DNA of 64,000 bases, from positions 19,388 through 83,387 of the forward strand of contig JAABNQ010000007.1 of the NCBI GenBank assembly GCA_009928435.1. The letters are read 5' to 3'. Within the stretch, counting starts at the first letter, position 1. Each line of letters opens with the position of its first letter. The notes under the pieces are model-generated. The model was not told where the DNA came from, did no database searches, and saw nothing but the letters and a program-made list of their open reading frames with translations. Below are positions 53,590 through 62,361 of the stretch, piece by piece. The DNA is from Bacillus sp. HF117_J1_D (lineage in GTDB: Bacteria; Bacillota; Bacilli; Bacillales; Bacillaceae_C). The translations under genes and the position numbers were made by a program.

Positions 53590-55203
53590 ATGAAAAAGGG
53601 TTTATCCATTGTTTTTTCACTGCTGATCGTTCTCTCTTTAGCTCTTATTGGCTGTTCATCAGCGGATAAGTCTGGAAAAGAAGAGAGCGGGAAAAAGAAA
53701 GAGAAAACAGCCGAAGGAGGGACAATGGTTTATGCTCGTGGAGGGGATGCGGTTAATCTGGATCCGGCCACAGTGACAGATGGTGAGTCTTTGATTGTAT
53801 CAGAGCAAGTATTAGAAACACTTGTTAATTATGAAAAGGAAACTGCTGACATAATTCCTGGGATTGCCAAAGAATGGGATGTGTCCGATGATGGGAAAAC
53901 ATACACATTCGAATTGGAGGAAGGTATAAAGTTCCATGACGGTACAGACCTCAATGCAGATGCAGTAGTTCAAAACTTTGAACGCTGGATGAACGGGAAA
54001 AGTGAAGAAGAGTTCCCTTATTTTGTTTCTCAATTTGGAGGATTTAAAGGCGATGAGGCAGCCGTTATTAAAGAGGTAAAAGCTGTTGATGAACATAAGG
54101 TAGAGTTTACATTGTTCAGGCCGCAGGCGCCTTTCCTGAAAAACTTGGCTATGACTGCGTTTTCTATTTCCAGTCCTGCTGCAATTGAAAAGTTCGGAGC
54201 GAAATATATCGAGAATCCTGTGGGAACAGGCCCTTTCAAGTTTGAGAGTTGGAAACGCAATGACACTATCACAGTCGTCAAGAATGAGGAATATTGGAAA
54301 GATGGGCTTCCGAAGTTGGACAAAATCATCTTTAAAGTCATTACGGATAATTCAGCCCGCTTGAATGCACTTGTCAAAGGAGAAGTAGATTTGATGGACG
54401 GATTAAATCCAAGTGATGTTGCAAAAGTAGAAGCAGACAGTAATTTGCAAATTTTTGAGCGTCCGTCAATGAACATCGGTTATTTGGGTTTCAATGTTGA
54501 AAAGGAGCCTTTTGATAATAAAAAAGTCCGTCAAGCCATCAATCATGCGATAAACAAGCAAGCGATTCTTGATAATTTCTATGAAGGGACAGCGGAACCT
54601 GCCAAAAATCCAATTCCTCCTTCTGTCAACGGTTACAATGATGACATTGAGGATTATGAGTTTGATCTGGATAAAGCACAAAAATTGCTGGAAGAAGCTG
54701 GACACAAGGATGGATTTAAAATGGATTTGTGGGCCATGCCCGTTCCACGTCCGTATATGCCTAACGGTCAAAAAGTGGCTGAAGCGATCCAAGCAGATTT
54801 AGAAAAAATCGGTATTGAAGTAAATATCGTGTCAATGGAATGGGCGACTTACCTTGAAAAAACCCGTGATGGGGAAGCACCAATGTTCATGCTTGGCTGG
54901 ACCGGCGATAACGGGGATGCAGATAATTTCTTATATGCCCTGTTGGATAAAGACAGCATCGGATCCAACAACTATTCAAGGTATGCGAATGAAGATGTTC
55001 ATAAGCTGTTAATTGAAGCACAGACAGAAACAGATGAAGATAAACGCAATGAACTCTACAAGGAAGCGTTGGAAATCATTCATGATGATGCTCCATGGGT
55101 ACCTATCGCCCACTCTGTTCCGCAGTTGGCTGGAAAGAGTACAATAGAAGGCTTTTTCCCGCACCCGACTGGGGTACAAGTATTTGATGATGTGTCCATG
55201 TAA
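53590..55203 (+). CDS. Oligopeptide-binding lipoprotein (AppA-like, SBP family 5)
   Basis: A 537-residue extracellular substrate-binding lipoprotein. The signal peptide ends LALIGC; the family 5 binding fold follows (LDPATVTDGESLIVSEQVLETLVNYE, YTFELEEGIKFHDGTDLNADAVV, NPVGTGPFKFESW). ATG 53590 has GGGGGC upstream; an in-frame ATG at 53548 would place the signal peptide late. Size and fold fit peptide binding; dipeptide, oligopeptide or another ligand cannot be separated by eye. Confidence 0.92.
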   Translation: MKKGLSIVFSLLIVLSLALIGCSSADKSGKEESGKKKEKTAEGGTMVYARGGDAVNLDPATVTDGESLIVSEQVLETLVNYEKETADIIPGIAKEWDVSDDGKTYTFELEEGIKFHDGTDLNADAVVQNFERWMNGKSEEEFPYFVSQFGGFKGDEAAVIKEVKAVDEHKVEFTLFRPQAPFLKNLAMTAFSISSPAAIEKFGAKYIENPVGTGPFKFESWKRNDTITVVKNEEYWKDGLPKLDKIIFKVITDNSARLNALVKGEVDLMDGLNPSDVAKVEADSNLQIFERPSMNIGYLGFNVEKEPFDNKKVRQAINHAINKQAILDNFYEGTAEPAKNPIPPSVNGYNDDIEDYEFDLDKAQKLLEEAGHKDGFKMDLWAMPVPRPYMPNGQKVAEAIQADLEKIGIEVNIVSMEWATYLEKTRDGEAPMFMLGWTGDNGDADNFLYALLDKDSIGSNNYSRYANEDVHKLLIEAQTETDEDKRNELYKEALEIIHDDAPWVPIAHSVPQLAGKSTIEGFFPHPTGVQVFDDVSM

Positions 55204-55214
55204 TGGGGATTTCG

Positions 55215-55242
55215 AGGGGGGGTAAGCATACTCCCCTTTTTT
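55215..55242 (+). terminator. Hairpin between binding-protein and permease genes
   Basis: A G-rich arm (seven G then T) pairs imperfectly with ACTCCCC and is followed by TTTTTT. It may partly terminate, giving more binding protein than permease, as is common in such operons. Confidence 0.55.
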
Positions 55243-55290
55243 GGTCAATGAAAAGAGGCTATAGATAAATTTTTCAAGAAAGGTGATCGA

Positions 55291-56295
55291 ATGCTTGCAT
55301 ACACGATAAGACGGCTGACATTGTTAATCCCTGTACTGCTCGGGATGGTGCTGATTGTGTTTTCACTTATTCATGCGATACCAGGTAATCCGGCACAGAT
55401 TATTTTGGGCCAGCAGGCGACGAAGGAAGCCGTTGAGGCATTGAATAAGCAACTGGGTCTTGATCAGCCTTTATATGTACAGTTTTTCGATTATGTAAAA
55501 AATCTGTTAACTGGAGATTTAGGAACGTCGATTCGTACCCAAAGCCCAATTAGTCAGGAGGTTTGGCCGTATTTGGCAGCGACGATGGAGCTTGCTTTTG
55601 CGGCCATGCTGATCGCCATTATTTTCGGGGTAAATGCGGGGATTATTTCAGCTTGGTTTCAAAATTCATGGTTTGACTATATGGCCATGCTACTTGCTTT
55701 GATTGGTGTGTCTATGCCGATTTTTTGGTTAGGTTTGATGGAACAGTATATTTTTTCCATTCAGCTTGACCTATTTCCGACAACAGGACGTGACAATATT
55801 CGGGATCCTGTTGAACCGATTACGTATTTATATTTAATTGATACATTCATTCAAGGAAGATTTGCCCAGTTTTTTGAAGTGCTCAAACATCTTGTTTTGC
55901 CTAGTGTGGCCCTTGCTACAATTCCTATGGCAATCATTGCCCGAATTACGCGGTCAAGTATGTTGGAGGTCATGCGATCTGATTATATCCGTACTGCCCG
56001 TGCAAAAGGGATGAGCATGTTCTGGATTGTATATAAACATTCATTAAAAAATGCTTTTATTCCTGTGTTAACCGTCATAGGATTGCAGACCGGTTTACTT
56101 TTGGGCGGTGCTATTTTGACAGAAACGATATTTGGATGGCCGGGGATTGGAAGCTATATTTATGATGCAATTCAATTCAGGGATTATCCGGTCATTCAAA
56201 CAGGAATTTTAGTCGTCGCAACTATTTTTGTCTTTATCAATTTAACGGTGGATCTCTTATATGCGGCGATCGATCCGCGAATTAAATACCGATAG
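55291..56295 (+). CDS. Oligopeptide ABC transporter permease (AppB/DppB-like)
   Basis: A 334-residue membrane permease with six transmembrane helices: one at residues 9-29, a periplasmic-side region QAT..LGLDQPLYVQFFDYVKNLLTGDLGTS, then helices from about 95. The ATPase-contact EAA loop is ARAKGMSMFWIVYKHSLKNAFIPVLT. AAAGGTGATC is the ribosome binding site. It pairs with the next permease. Confidence 0.93.
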   Translation: MLAYTIRRLTLLIPVLLGMVLIVFSLIHAIPGNPAQIILGQQATKEAVEALNKQLGLDQPLYVQFFDYVKNLLTGDLGTSIRTQSPISQEVWPYLAATMELAFAAMLIAIIFGVNAGIISAWFQNSWFDYMAMLLALIGVSMPIFWLGLMEQYIFSIQLDLFPTTGRDNIRDPVEPITYLYLIDTFIQGRFAQFFEVLKHLVLPSVALATIPMAIIARITRSSMLEVMRSDYIRTARAKGMSMFWIVYKHSLKNAFIPVLTVIGLQTGLLLGGAILTETIFGWPGIGSYIYDAIQFRDYPVIQTGILVVATIFVFINLTVDLLYAAIDPRIKYR

Positions 56296-56306
56296 GGGGA
56301 AAGAAC

Positions 56307-57215
56307 ATGATTGAACCAACTACGAAGCTGCCTCCAAATAAGACAAGCATCAGTATAACCAAAGAAGAACAAGTCATTTCCCCTTGGAAGGAAGCGTGGC
56401 GAAGCTTTAGAAAAAATAAGGCAGCCCTATTTGGGCTTGGTGTAGTCCTATTTTTCATTTTATTGGCCATATTCGCAGATTTGATTGCGCCATTTGGATT
56501 CAAAGAAACGGAGTTAGCGAATAAGCATCTGCCGCCATCAGGCAAACATTGGTTTGGAACGGATGAATTCGGTCGTGACATATTAAGCCGGGTCATTTAT
56601 GGTGCGCGCATTTCCCTTCGTGTCGGATTTTTAGCGGTCTGCGGCTCGGTGATTGCAGGGTCTTTGCTGGGCATTGTTGCTGGCTATTATGGCAGATGGG
56701 TGGATGGGATTATTTCAAGAGTTTTTGATATTCTTTTAGCTTTTCCAAGCATATTGCTGGCCATTGCGATTGTTGCCATTCTGGGACCTTCTCTCCAAAA
56801 CGCCATGATCGCCATTGCCGTTATCAATGTGCCAACATTTGGCCGTTTGCTGCGCTCGAGAGTGCTCAGCATTAAAGAAGAGGAATATATTCTAGCAGCA
56901 AAGGCAATAGGAATGAGAGATGGCAGAATCCTATTTCACCATGTTCTGCCAAACAGCCTGGCGCCGATTATCGTTCAAGGCTCTCTTTCCATTGCAACAG
57001 CCATCATTGAAGCAGCCGCCTTGGGTTTCCTAGGATTGGGGGCGCAGCCGCCGACACCTGAGTGGGGCAAAATGCTTGCGGATTCGAAAGATTTCATCAT
57101 TCAGGCTCCATGGACGATTGTCTTTCCCGGAATAGCCATTATGCTTACAGTGCTGGGATTCAACCTCATGGGGGATGGACTGAGGGATGCGCTTGATCCG
57201 AGGATGAAGAGGTAA
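56307..57215 (+). CDS. Oligopeptide ABC transporter permease (AppC/DppC-like)
   Basis: A 302-residue membrane permease with the OppC N-terminal domain (WRSFRKNKAALFGLGVV) and six helices; the EAA loop is AAKAIGMRDGRILFHHVLPNSLAPIIV. HWFGTDEFGRDILSRVIYGARISL is typical of the family. It begins 11 bases after the previous gene with AGGGGGAAAG. An imperfect inverted repeat (57222-57278: GGGCATGA / TCATGCCC plus outer GAAG/CTTC) lies between it and the convergent small gene. Confidence 0.94.
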   Translation: MIEPTTKLPPNKTSISITKEEQVISPWKEAWRSFRKNKAALFGLGVVLFFILLAIFADLIAPFGFKETELANKHLPPSGKHWFGTDEFGRDILSRVIYGARISLRVGFLAVCGSVIAGSLLGIVAGYYGRWVDGIISRVFDILLAFPSILLAIAIVAILGPSLQNAMIAIAVINVPTFGRLLRSRVLSIKEEEYILAAKAIGMRDGRILFHHVLPNSLAPIIVQGSLSIATAIIEAAALGFLGLGAQPPTPEWGKMLADSKDFIIQAPWTIVFPGIAIMLTVLGFNLMGDGLRDALDPRMKR

Positions 57216-57280
57216 AATGAAGAAGGGGGGCATGACTTGCCGGGACAGTCTTGGTTTGGACGGAATCATGCCCACTTCTG

Positions 57281-57457
57281 CTATTCACGCTTATCTTTTT
57301 CAAGCATTTCGATAACCTTGTCGAGTTTTTGTTCAACATTTTTGGATTGTCCCCGATTCCTGACAGCTGAACGTATGACGACAATAATAGCAGTAATAAT
57401 TGCCAATAACACAAGCAAAAGTATAAATTGAAATATGATATCACCAATATTCACCAT
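57281..57457 (-). CDS. Small DUF4083-like membrane protein
   Basis: A 58-residue protein with a perfect GGAGGAG ribosome binding site before its ATG. One N-terminal helix (IGDIIFQFILLLVLLAIITAIIVVI) is followed by a basic stretch and a short amphipathic helix, VEQKLDKVIEMLEKDK. This pattern is that of the DUF4083 family of Bacillales; the function is unknown. It is convergent with the peptide permease operon. Confidence 0.75.
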   Translation of the reverse strand: MVNIGDIIFQFILLLVLLAIITAIIVVIRSAVRNRGQSKNVEQKLDKVIEMLEKDKRE

Positions 57458-57527
57458 TTAGATCTCCTCCTTAACTGTAGTACGCTTCTGAATATGATTA
57501 GTTTCAGTCAACTGTTTGGTCAATCTA

Positions 57528-58627
57528 TTAAATCTCCGATTCGCCCCAGTAGTATTCGCTAAAAACATCTGCCAGTGCTTCAGCAGAGTTATATAATTCT
57601 GTCAGGTCATTATCGACCCCGCCGAATTCTATTAGAAGCGCACGCTCCGTCAAGTCTTGATTATATACTCCATCGCCATCGAATTCACCTTTTACCACAA
57701 CACCTCGGCTTAATCCAGGATATTTTTTCTCTAAATCATGGTGCAGTTTTTCGGCAAATGTACGGTTTTTTCATAATTTTTGTGTTCCTTCCCAACAACA
57801 AAAAATAATTTAGCATATCTTCTTTGATAAATGTCAGCAGTCGTCACTTTTTTAGGCTGGGAATCTCTGTGTATATCAATAAAGAACCTAAGTTTATTAT
57901 GATTGGCCATAGCTTCTTGAAGAGTCTCTCTTGAAAGAGAATAGGACTGATAATAGTTCCAATTACGCGACCTTAACTCCTTTGTTACATTCTTTCTTGA
58001 ATGTTCAACTCCAATTCCTTTAGCCTCTAATTCTTGTTTCAATTTATCCCCTACTATTAAGACATTCATTTTTTCATTGTTACTTGAACTTTGCTTTTGA
58101 TCTTTCAGCAAGGGCTTAAAGGCTTCCCAGCTATGAGAATGATAAATAAAGATGGCTTTATTTTTTATATCCGTTTTAGGGGCGGGTTTATCCTGATCGT
58201 CCTTCTTATTTTCATCCGTTTCCTCCAAAAGCTCAAATTGTGGAGGCGAAGATTCGATCGGCAGATTAGCGATATTCGTACCTTGTCCAGCAACAGCAAT
58301 TTCCGTATGATAGAGTGCTAGACCTGGAATTTCTTTTCCAAGAAAAGTCCTTACATCCTTAGGCTTAATATTGATCATAAGATCTAATGAGAGCTCGGTG
58401 AGAGGCGGAAGACCTTCTGACGGAGGAATGGCATGAACTTCGGATCTCAACATTTCCAAAAGCACACTTTGCATATTCACTTTACTTAATACAGATTTCA
58501 TGAATGAGGAAGAGAAAGTCGAGTTGAATGAGATGATGACAGCGATTAAAAAAGTAGCGATTGTTAAAATGGTTAAGCTGATAAGAAACTTCATGAAGGT
58601 AGTAGTTGGGCTGCTAGATTTAAGCAA
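57528..58627 (-). pseudogene. SpoIIP-type sporulation hydrolase gene with a frameshift
   Basis: The frame from TTG 58627 (GGAGGAGG upstream) encodes an N-terminal membrane anchor (about 12-34) and most of the SpoIIP amidase/transglycosylase domain, with IFIYHSHSWEAF and FIDIHRDS. It ends early at 57731. The missing end is read in another frame: RTFAEKLHHDLEKKYPGLSRG, YNQDLTERALLIEFGG and ELYNSAEALADVFSEYY, stopping at 57528. The break falls in a run of six A (6 T at 57766-57771); seven would restore a protein of about 365 residues. It is either a true frameshift, slippage during expression, or a sequencing error. Confidence 0.85.
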
Positions 58628-58824
58628 TGAGTCCTCCTCCTAATCTATTTATGGATATTAAAAATATATGAAAGAGAAAAGGAGGCTATTCATTTATGTG
58701 AGTGTCTGATATTAAAGATAGAATGAAAAGTAAAGTGAATATTCTTGGGATTTCTTTATTCTTTTTCGACTTGCCTTTCCGTATGATGGTATAACTAATG
58801 CTTTCTGAAAAGGAGGGGCTTATA

Positions 58825-59112
58825 TTGAATAAATTCCTTTTGATTGTGGTGTGCAGCCTCTATTTGTGGCCACAAGGTAATGGCGAACAAACGGTTGTAA
58901 GAAAACCTCCTCACAAAGAGGAAAATGTTAACTCGAAATTTATTGTTACGGATACAGTTGATGCTGCTCAAAATATTCCAGAGGAAATTTTAGAGGAGCA
59001 GTTGCCTCAATTTATTCCCAATGCTGATGGAAATGCCTCAATTATCATTTACAAACTGCCTCAGACAGAAGAAGCGTTCAATTATCATGCAGAAGTAAAA
59101 GTAAGACAATGA
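58825..59112 (+). CDS. Small secreted protein of unknown function
   Basis: 95 residues from TTG 58825, which has AAAGGAGGGG 7 bases upstream; an ATG at 58798 places this site inside the gene. The N terminus is a signal-like hydrophobic stretch (FLLIVVCSLYLW), then a polar, acidic region with EEILEEQLPQFIPNADG. No family recognised. It is divergent from the spoIIP-type gene. Confidence 0.65.
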   Translation: MNKFLLIVVCSLYLWPQGNGEQTVVRKPPHKEENVNSKFIVTDTVDAAQNIPEEILEEQLPQFIPNADGNASIIIYKLPQTEEAFNYHAEVKVRQ

Positions 59113-59251
59113 TGAAGCAGTATCATCATAAAACTCACTCCTTAATTTTTTTCAAAAATAAAGGAATATTTTCTCATTTTGTTTATTATTTGTGATATGC
59201 TCAACTTAGTTCACAGATAATTGAAATATTGAATAGGCAGGAAGTATAAAG

Positions 59252-60859
59252 ATGTCCTCTAAATTAATCAAAGGAGCAATGATTCTCACCCTTGGCTCCG
59301 TACTATCTAAAATTCTCGGTCTGCTGTATGTCATCCCTTTAAATACACTTTTAGGCAAGGACGGAGTTAGCCTGTATGCGTATGCCTATGTTCCGTATAC
59401 TATTTTTATGAGCATCGCTACAGCAGGGATTCCACTGGCAGTATCCAAAATAATTGCGAAATATAATTCTGTTGGCCAATATTCGGTCAGTCAAAGAATT
59501 TTCAAATCAAGTTTCAAAATTATGCTGATTACCGGTGTTTTGTCGTTCTTTGCCATGTTTGCGACTGCACCTCTTTTGGCTGAGTTCGGAAGCTATGGTA
59601 AAAAGGGACTTTCTAAAGAGGATTTAACGACTGTGATCCGGGCAGTCAGTTTCGCTTTGATTCTTGTACCCGCAATGAGCATTATCCGAGGTTTTTTTCA
59701 AGGTCATGAAGATATGAAACCGACGGCTGTTTCACAAGTTGTTGAACAGATCGTAAGGATTATTTTCTTATTAAGCGGCGCATTTATCGTCTTGAAAATT
59801 CTCGAGGGTAAATTGGTTACAGCAGTCAGTCTCGCCACATTTGCGGCTACAATTGGCGCAATTGCGAGCATGATTGTTCTTGGCATCTATTTAAGTAAGC
59901 AAATACCATTCTTCAAACAACTTGCAGATAAAGATGGGAATAAAATAGAATCATCCATGGCTGATATACAGAAGGAAATCTTTTTGTCTTCAATCCCATT
60001 CGTTGTCGTAGGCATTGCAATGCCGATATTTCAGTTTGTGGACAACCTGACCTTTAGCAGGGCAATGGCTTCCATTGGCCTGGATGATATTGTTAAATCA
60101 GCTTTTGGAATCTTAAACTTTAATACTCAAAAACTCGTTGTGATTCCAATGACGCTTGCTACCGCGTTTTCGATGTCGCTAATACCCGCTTTAACGAGCT
60201 CCTATGCGAGTGGGAATATGGAAAAATTTCGCCATGAACTTGATAAGGCCTTTCAGATTGTTTTATTTATTACCATTCCGGCTGTGATTGGGATCTCCAT
60301 TTTGGCCGGTCCAATTTATACTGTTTTTTATGGGTATAACCCACTTGGAACGGAGATCCTTGCCATTTATGCTCCTGCAGCGATTCTGTTTGCTGTCTTT
60401 TCAATATCAGCGGCAGTTTTACAGGGAATCAACATGCAAAAGATGACTGTACTCAGTTTGTCTATGGGATTGTTAACAAAATGCATCCTGAATATTCCAT
60501 TGATCAAAACATTTGAAACGGCTGGAGCAGTCTATGCAACAACATTGGGCTATTTAGTTGCGTGTCTGCTAAACTTATTTTTCATTTATTATTCTACGGA
60601 GTACAAATATACAGTCGTTGTCAAAAGGTCTCTGCTAATGTTTATTTTTACAGCGATTATGGCCGGCGCTGTTTTTGGGGCTGAGAGTGTTCTGTCAACA
60701 GTGATGGATCCTGAAAGCAGATGGCAGTCAATCCTGATTATTGTAATTTGTGTATCTGTAGGAGTGGGGATCTATGGACTGCTTGCCTTAAAAAGTAATT
60801 TAGCAAATATGCTATTTGGAAGGCGTATACATTTATTGAGAGAAAAATTGAATGTTTAA
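59252..60859 (+). CDS. Polysaccharide/lipid II flippase-like protein (MurJ/SpoVB family)
   Basis: A 535-residue membrane protein with about 14 helices of the MVF/PST family. N-terminal segment ILTLGSVLSKILGLLYVIPL, IATAGIPLAVSKIIAKYN, MSIIRGFFQGHEDMKPTAVSQVVEQIVRIIFLL and AILQGINMQK-type AVLQGINMQK are close to B. subtilis YtgP (MurJ) and SpoVB. A flippase for lipid-linked cell wall or spore cortex precursor is likely; whether it is the main MurJ or a paralogue cannot be told. GGCAGGAAG is the ribosome binding site. Confidence 0.9.
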   Translation: MSSKLIKGAMILTLGSVLSKILGLLYVIPLNTLLGKDGVSLYAYAYVPYTIFMSIATAGIPLAVSKIIAKYNSVGQYSVSQRIFKSSFKIMLITGVLSFFAMFATAPLLAEFGSYGKKGLSKEDLTTVIRAVSFALILVPAMSIIRGFFQGHEDMKPTAVSQVVEQIVRIIFLLSGAFIVLKILEGKLVTAVSLATFAATIGAIASMIVLGIYLSKQIPFFKQLADKDGNKIESSMADIQKEIFLSSIPFVVVGIAMPIFQFVDNLTFSRAMASIGLDDIVKSAFGILNFNTQKLVVIPMTLATAFSMSLIPALTSSYASGNMEKFRHELDKAFQIVLFITIPAVIGISILAGPIYTVFYGYNPLGTEILAIYAPAAILFAVFSISAAVLQGINMQKMTVLSLSMGLLTKCILNIPLIKTFETAGAVYATTLGYLVACLLNLFFIYYSTEYKYTVVVKRSLLMFIFTAIMAGAVFGAESVLSTVMDPESRWQSILIIVICVSVGVGIYGLLALKSNLANMLFGRRIHLLREKLNV

Positions 60860-60900
60860 ACTTTATGTAAAAAAACAGTAAGTAACGAGGAATGAGATTT

Positions 60901-60945
60901 ATGAAAAATAAGATTATTATTGCTTTATTTGTCGTTAGTCAGTGA
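60901..60945 (+). pseudogene. Truncated 5' end of a secreted-protein gene
   Basis: ATG with GAGGAATGAG upstream encodes only MKNKIIIALFVVSQ, then TGA. This looks like the start of a signal peptide cut off by what follows: a structured non-coding stretch begins directly after the stop. Insertion or deletion is likely. Confidence 0.4.
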
Positions 60946-60950
60946 GGAGG

Positions 60951-61137
60951 AGCCTGTCAATAACCCACGATTGAAATCGAGGGCTTGAAAAAGCTCTTTA
61001 TTGACTACCCTCAGTCTTTACGGACTCTGTTGGTTAGGTATAAAAAACTAAAAAGAGTAGAGTGTGCACACACTCTACTGATTGAAAGGAGAGAAGGGCA
61101 ATTCCTCCCTCAAATAAATTAGAGGGTCTCTTTGCCC
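60951..61137 (+). ncRNA. Multi-hairpin structured element of unknown type
   Basis: GTCAATAA (60956-60963) pairs with TTATTGAC (60998-61005), enclosing two small hairpins: one with GAT/ATC in CCCACGATTGAAATCGAGGG, one AGGGCTT/AAGCTCT. Then follow AGTC/GACT (about 61012-61027), a perfect 11-bp hairpin AGTAGAGTGTG-CA-CACACTCTACT (61056-61079), and a nested one GGGCAA/TTGCCC with CCCTC/GAGGG (61096-61137). It may be a structured RNA or the end of an IS200/IS605-like element. No coding signal. Confidence 0.4.
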
Positions 61138-61145
61138 ATATATTC

Positions 61146-61742
61146 ATGAAAAAATTACCGTTTGAACGTCCACGTGAACATTATGAAGAGAACATTTTTT
61201 CCATTGACGAGCGCATTTGTGAGTTAATTCAAAAACGAAAAGAATTGTCGGGGAACAACCCTGGATTTCCACCAATAGAATACATACAAGGTTGGGCTCA
61301 AAAATATGGGCTGTATGAGGATTTATTGAATGCGTTGTTTGGAACCCTAAGGGCTGATGAACAATTCCGTCCTCAGGTTGAACCAAGTGTATTTCAAAGG
61401 TATATTCCTGTTCTGAAATCGGTTGTCAAAGGACATTCTTTATACTCCGTAACCTTCATACGACAATATGAGAATGCAAGTGTTGTCAATTTTAATATTG
61501 ATTGGGATGAGGCGGAGGATTCCTTGGGTGATCACCATCATTTTTGGGAATTATATATCAATGAGGATTATCATTGTACGATGGAATTTGGCGGAGGGTC
61601 GGGTGAACACCTTAACAATAACTTTATTGTGTCTCCGCGCCTGCCGGATGATGTATCTGGGTTGCAATTGATATTTAGAGAGAGTGAAGAACCGTTTAGT
61701 GGCCAAACAACAGGAGTCGAGATTGTGATAGATTTGGATTGA
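61146..61742 (+). CDS. Hypothetical protein, 198 residues
   Basis: The soluble protein has an N-terminal helix with IFSIDERICELIQKRKELSG, a pattern like the first helix of AroQ chorismate mutases, but the rest is beta-rich and unlike that enzyme (FWELYINEDYHCTMEFGGGSGEHLNNNF). No family recognised. The ATG lacks a good ribosome binding site, and a stable hairpin ends 9 bases before it, so translation may be poor or controlled by the structure upstream. Confidence 0.6.
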   Translation: MKKLPFERPREHYEENIFSIDERICELIQKRKELSGNNPGFPPIEYIQGWAQKYGLYEDLLNALFGTLRADEQFRPQVEPSVFQRYIPVLKSVVKGHSLYSVTFIRQYENASVVNFNIDWDEAEDSLGDHHHFWELYINEDYHCTMEFGGGSGEHLNNNFIVSPRLPDDVSGLQLIFRESEEPFSGQTTGVEIVIDLD

Positions 61743-61901
61743 AGAAGTCAGATTTTGCATCAAGCATGGTGTTGAAGGGGAGGAAAGAGACATAAGCTAG
61801 AGCGTAGCAATGATAACAGAGGAAATACATACGACCTAACAGATATCATGAAAAAGTCATCAATGGAAAATGCAACAATTAAACTCACGCAAAGCGAAAA
61901 C

Positions 61902-61910
61902 TGCTATAAT
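61902..61910 (+). promoter_or_regulatory. Extended -10 promoter of the toxin locus
   Basis: TGCTATAAT is a perfect extended -10 element (TGnTATAAT). No good -35 is visible. It lies about 70 bases upstream of the small toxin ORF. Confidence 0.6.
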
Positions 61911-61949
61911 TACAGGACAATAGCATATTGGTTAACTCAAGGGTGGCGG

Positions 61950-61979
61950 CATCATCCCCATGAAAGAAAGGGGGTGGTG
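61950..61979 (+). promoter_or_regulatory. Hairpin sequestering the toxin ribosome binding site
   Basis: CATCATCCCC (61950-61959) can pair over 10 bp with GGGGGTGGTG (61970-61979), which contains the toxin ribosome binding site; the loop is ATGAAAGAAA. Such cis-structures commonly keep type I toxin mRNAs silent. Confidence 0.65.
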
Positions 61980-61984
61980 CTATG

Positions 61985-62065
61985 ATGACAGTTTATGAGA
62001 GTTTGTCAATTATGATAATGTTCGGCATGTTTGTTATAGCACTGCTGTCATTTAACCAAAGATAA
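61985..62065 (+). CDS. Holin-like small toxin (type I toxin-antitoxin)
   Basis: A 26-residue hydrophobic peptide, MTVYESLSIMIMFGMFVIALLSFNQR (quoted by ends: MTVYESL and ALLSFNQR), with one membrane helix and a short basic tail. This is the pattern of the putative holin-like toxin family in Firmicutes. ATG 61985 is 7 bases after GGGGGTGG; ATG 61982 is directly before it. A shared bidirectional terminator follows and an antisense RNA may come from a TATACT box on the minus strand (62202-62207). It would act by depolarising the membrane. Confidence 0.7.
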   Translation: MTVYESLSIMIMFGMFVIALLSFNQR

Positions 62066-62102
62066 TCCACCCTTGAGTTCGCGGCTCTGGTGGATTATTT
62101 TC
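62062..62102. terminator. Bidirectional terminator after the toxin
   Basis: ATAATCCACC / GGTGGATTAT, a perfect 10-bp stem with a 17-base loop, starts at the toxin stop. Plus-strand reading is followed by TTTTCT. It is likely shared by toxin mRNA and antisense RNA. Confidence 0.75.
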
Positions 62103-62149
62103 TATCTACTGCCTGCCCCCCTTGTAGGGAGCTAAGCTATTGTATAGGC

Positions 62150-62180
62150 TGAAGGTGTTCCAGCACCTTCAATCATTTTT
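62150..62180 (+). terminator. Second terminator-like hairpin
   Basis: TGAAGGTG / CACCTTCA (8 bp, 6-base loop) is followed by ATCATTTTT. It may back up the toxin terminator. The rest of the gap to metQ (62181-62361) holds only a candidate minus-strand -10 box. Confidence 0.65.
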
Positions 62181-62361
62181 AATGTATTCATGTCTAATTA
62201 CAGTATACCCTTTATTTCTAAAAAATAAAACACCAAAAATTTTCCGGCTCTAACAACAAAAATCCCCAAATCTTAATGGGACTATTTGTTATACACGCTT
62301 CATTGTTTGCATCCTCTTCTACTGGAGAAATAGCTTCTCTAAATGACGGTAGGATTGTGGC

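Noticed and set aside
61849-61983. 45-codon ORF reading into the toxin ribosome binding site
   Set aside because: No ribosome binding site, spans the promoter and hairpin of the toxin locus, and its composition is not protein-like.
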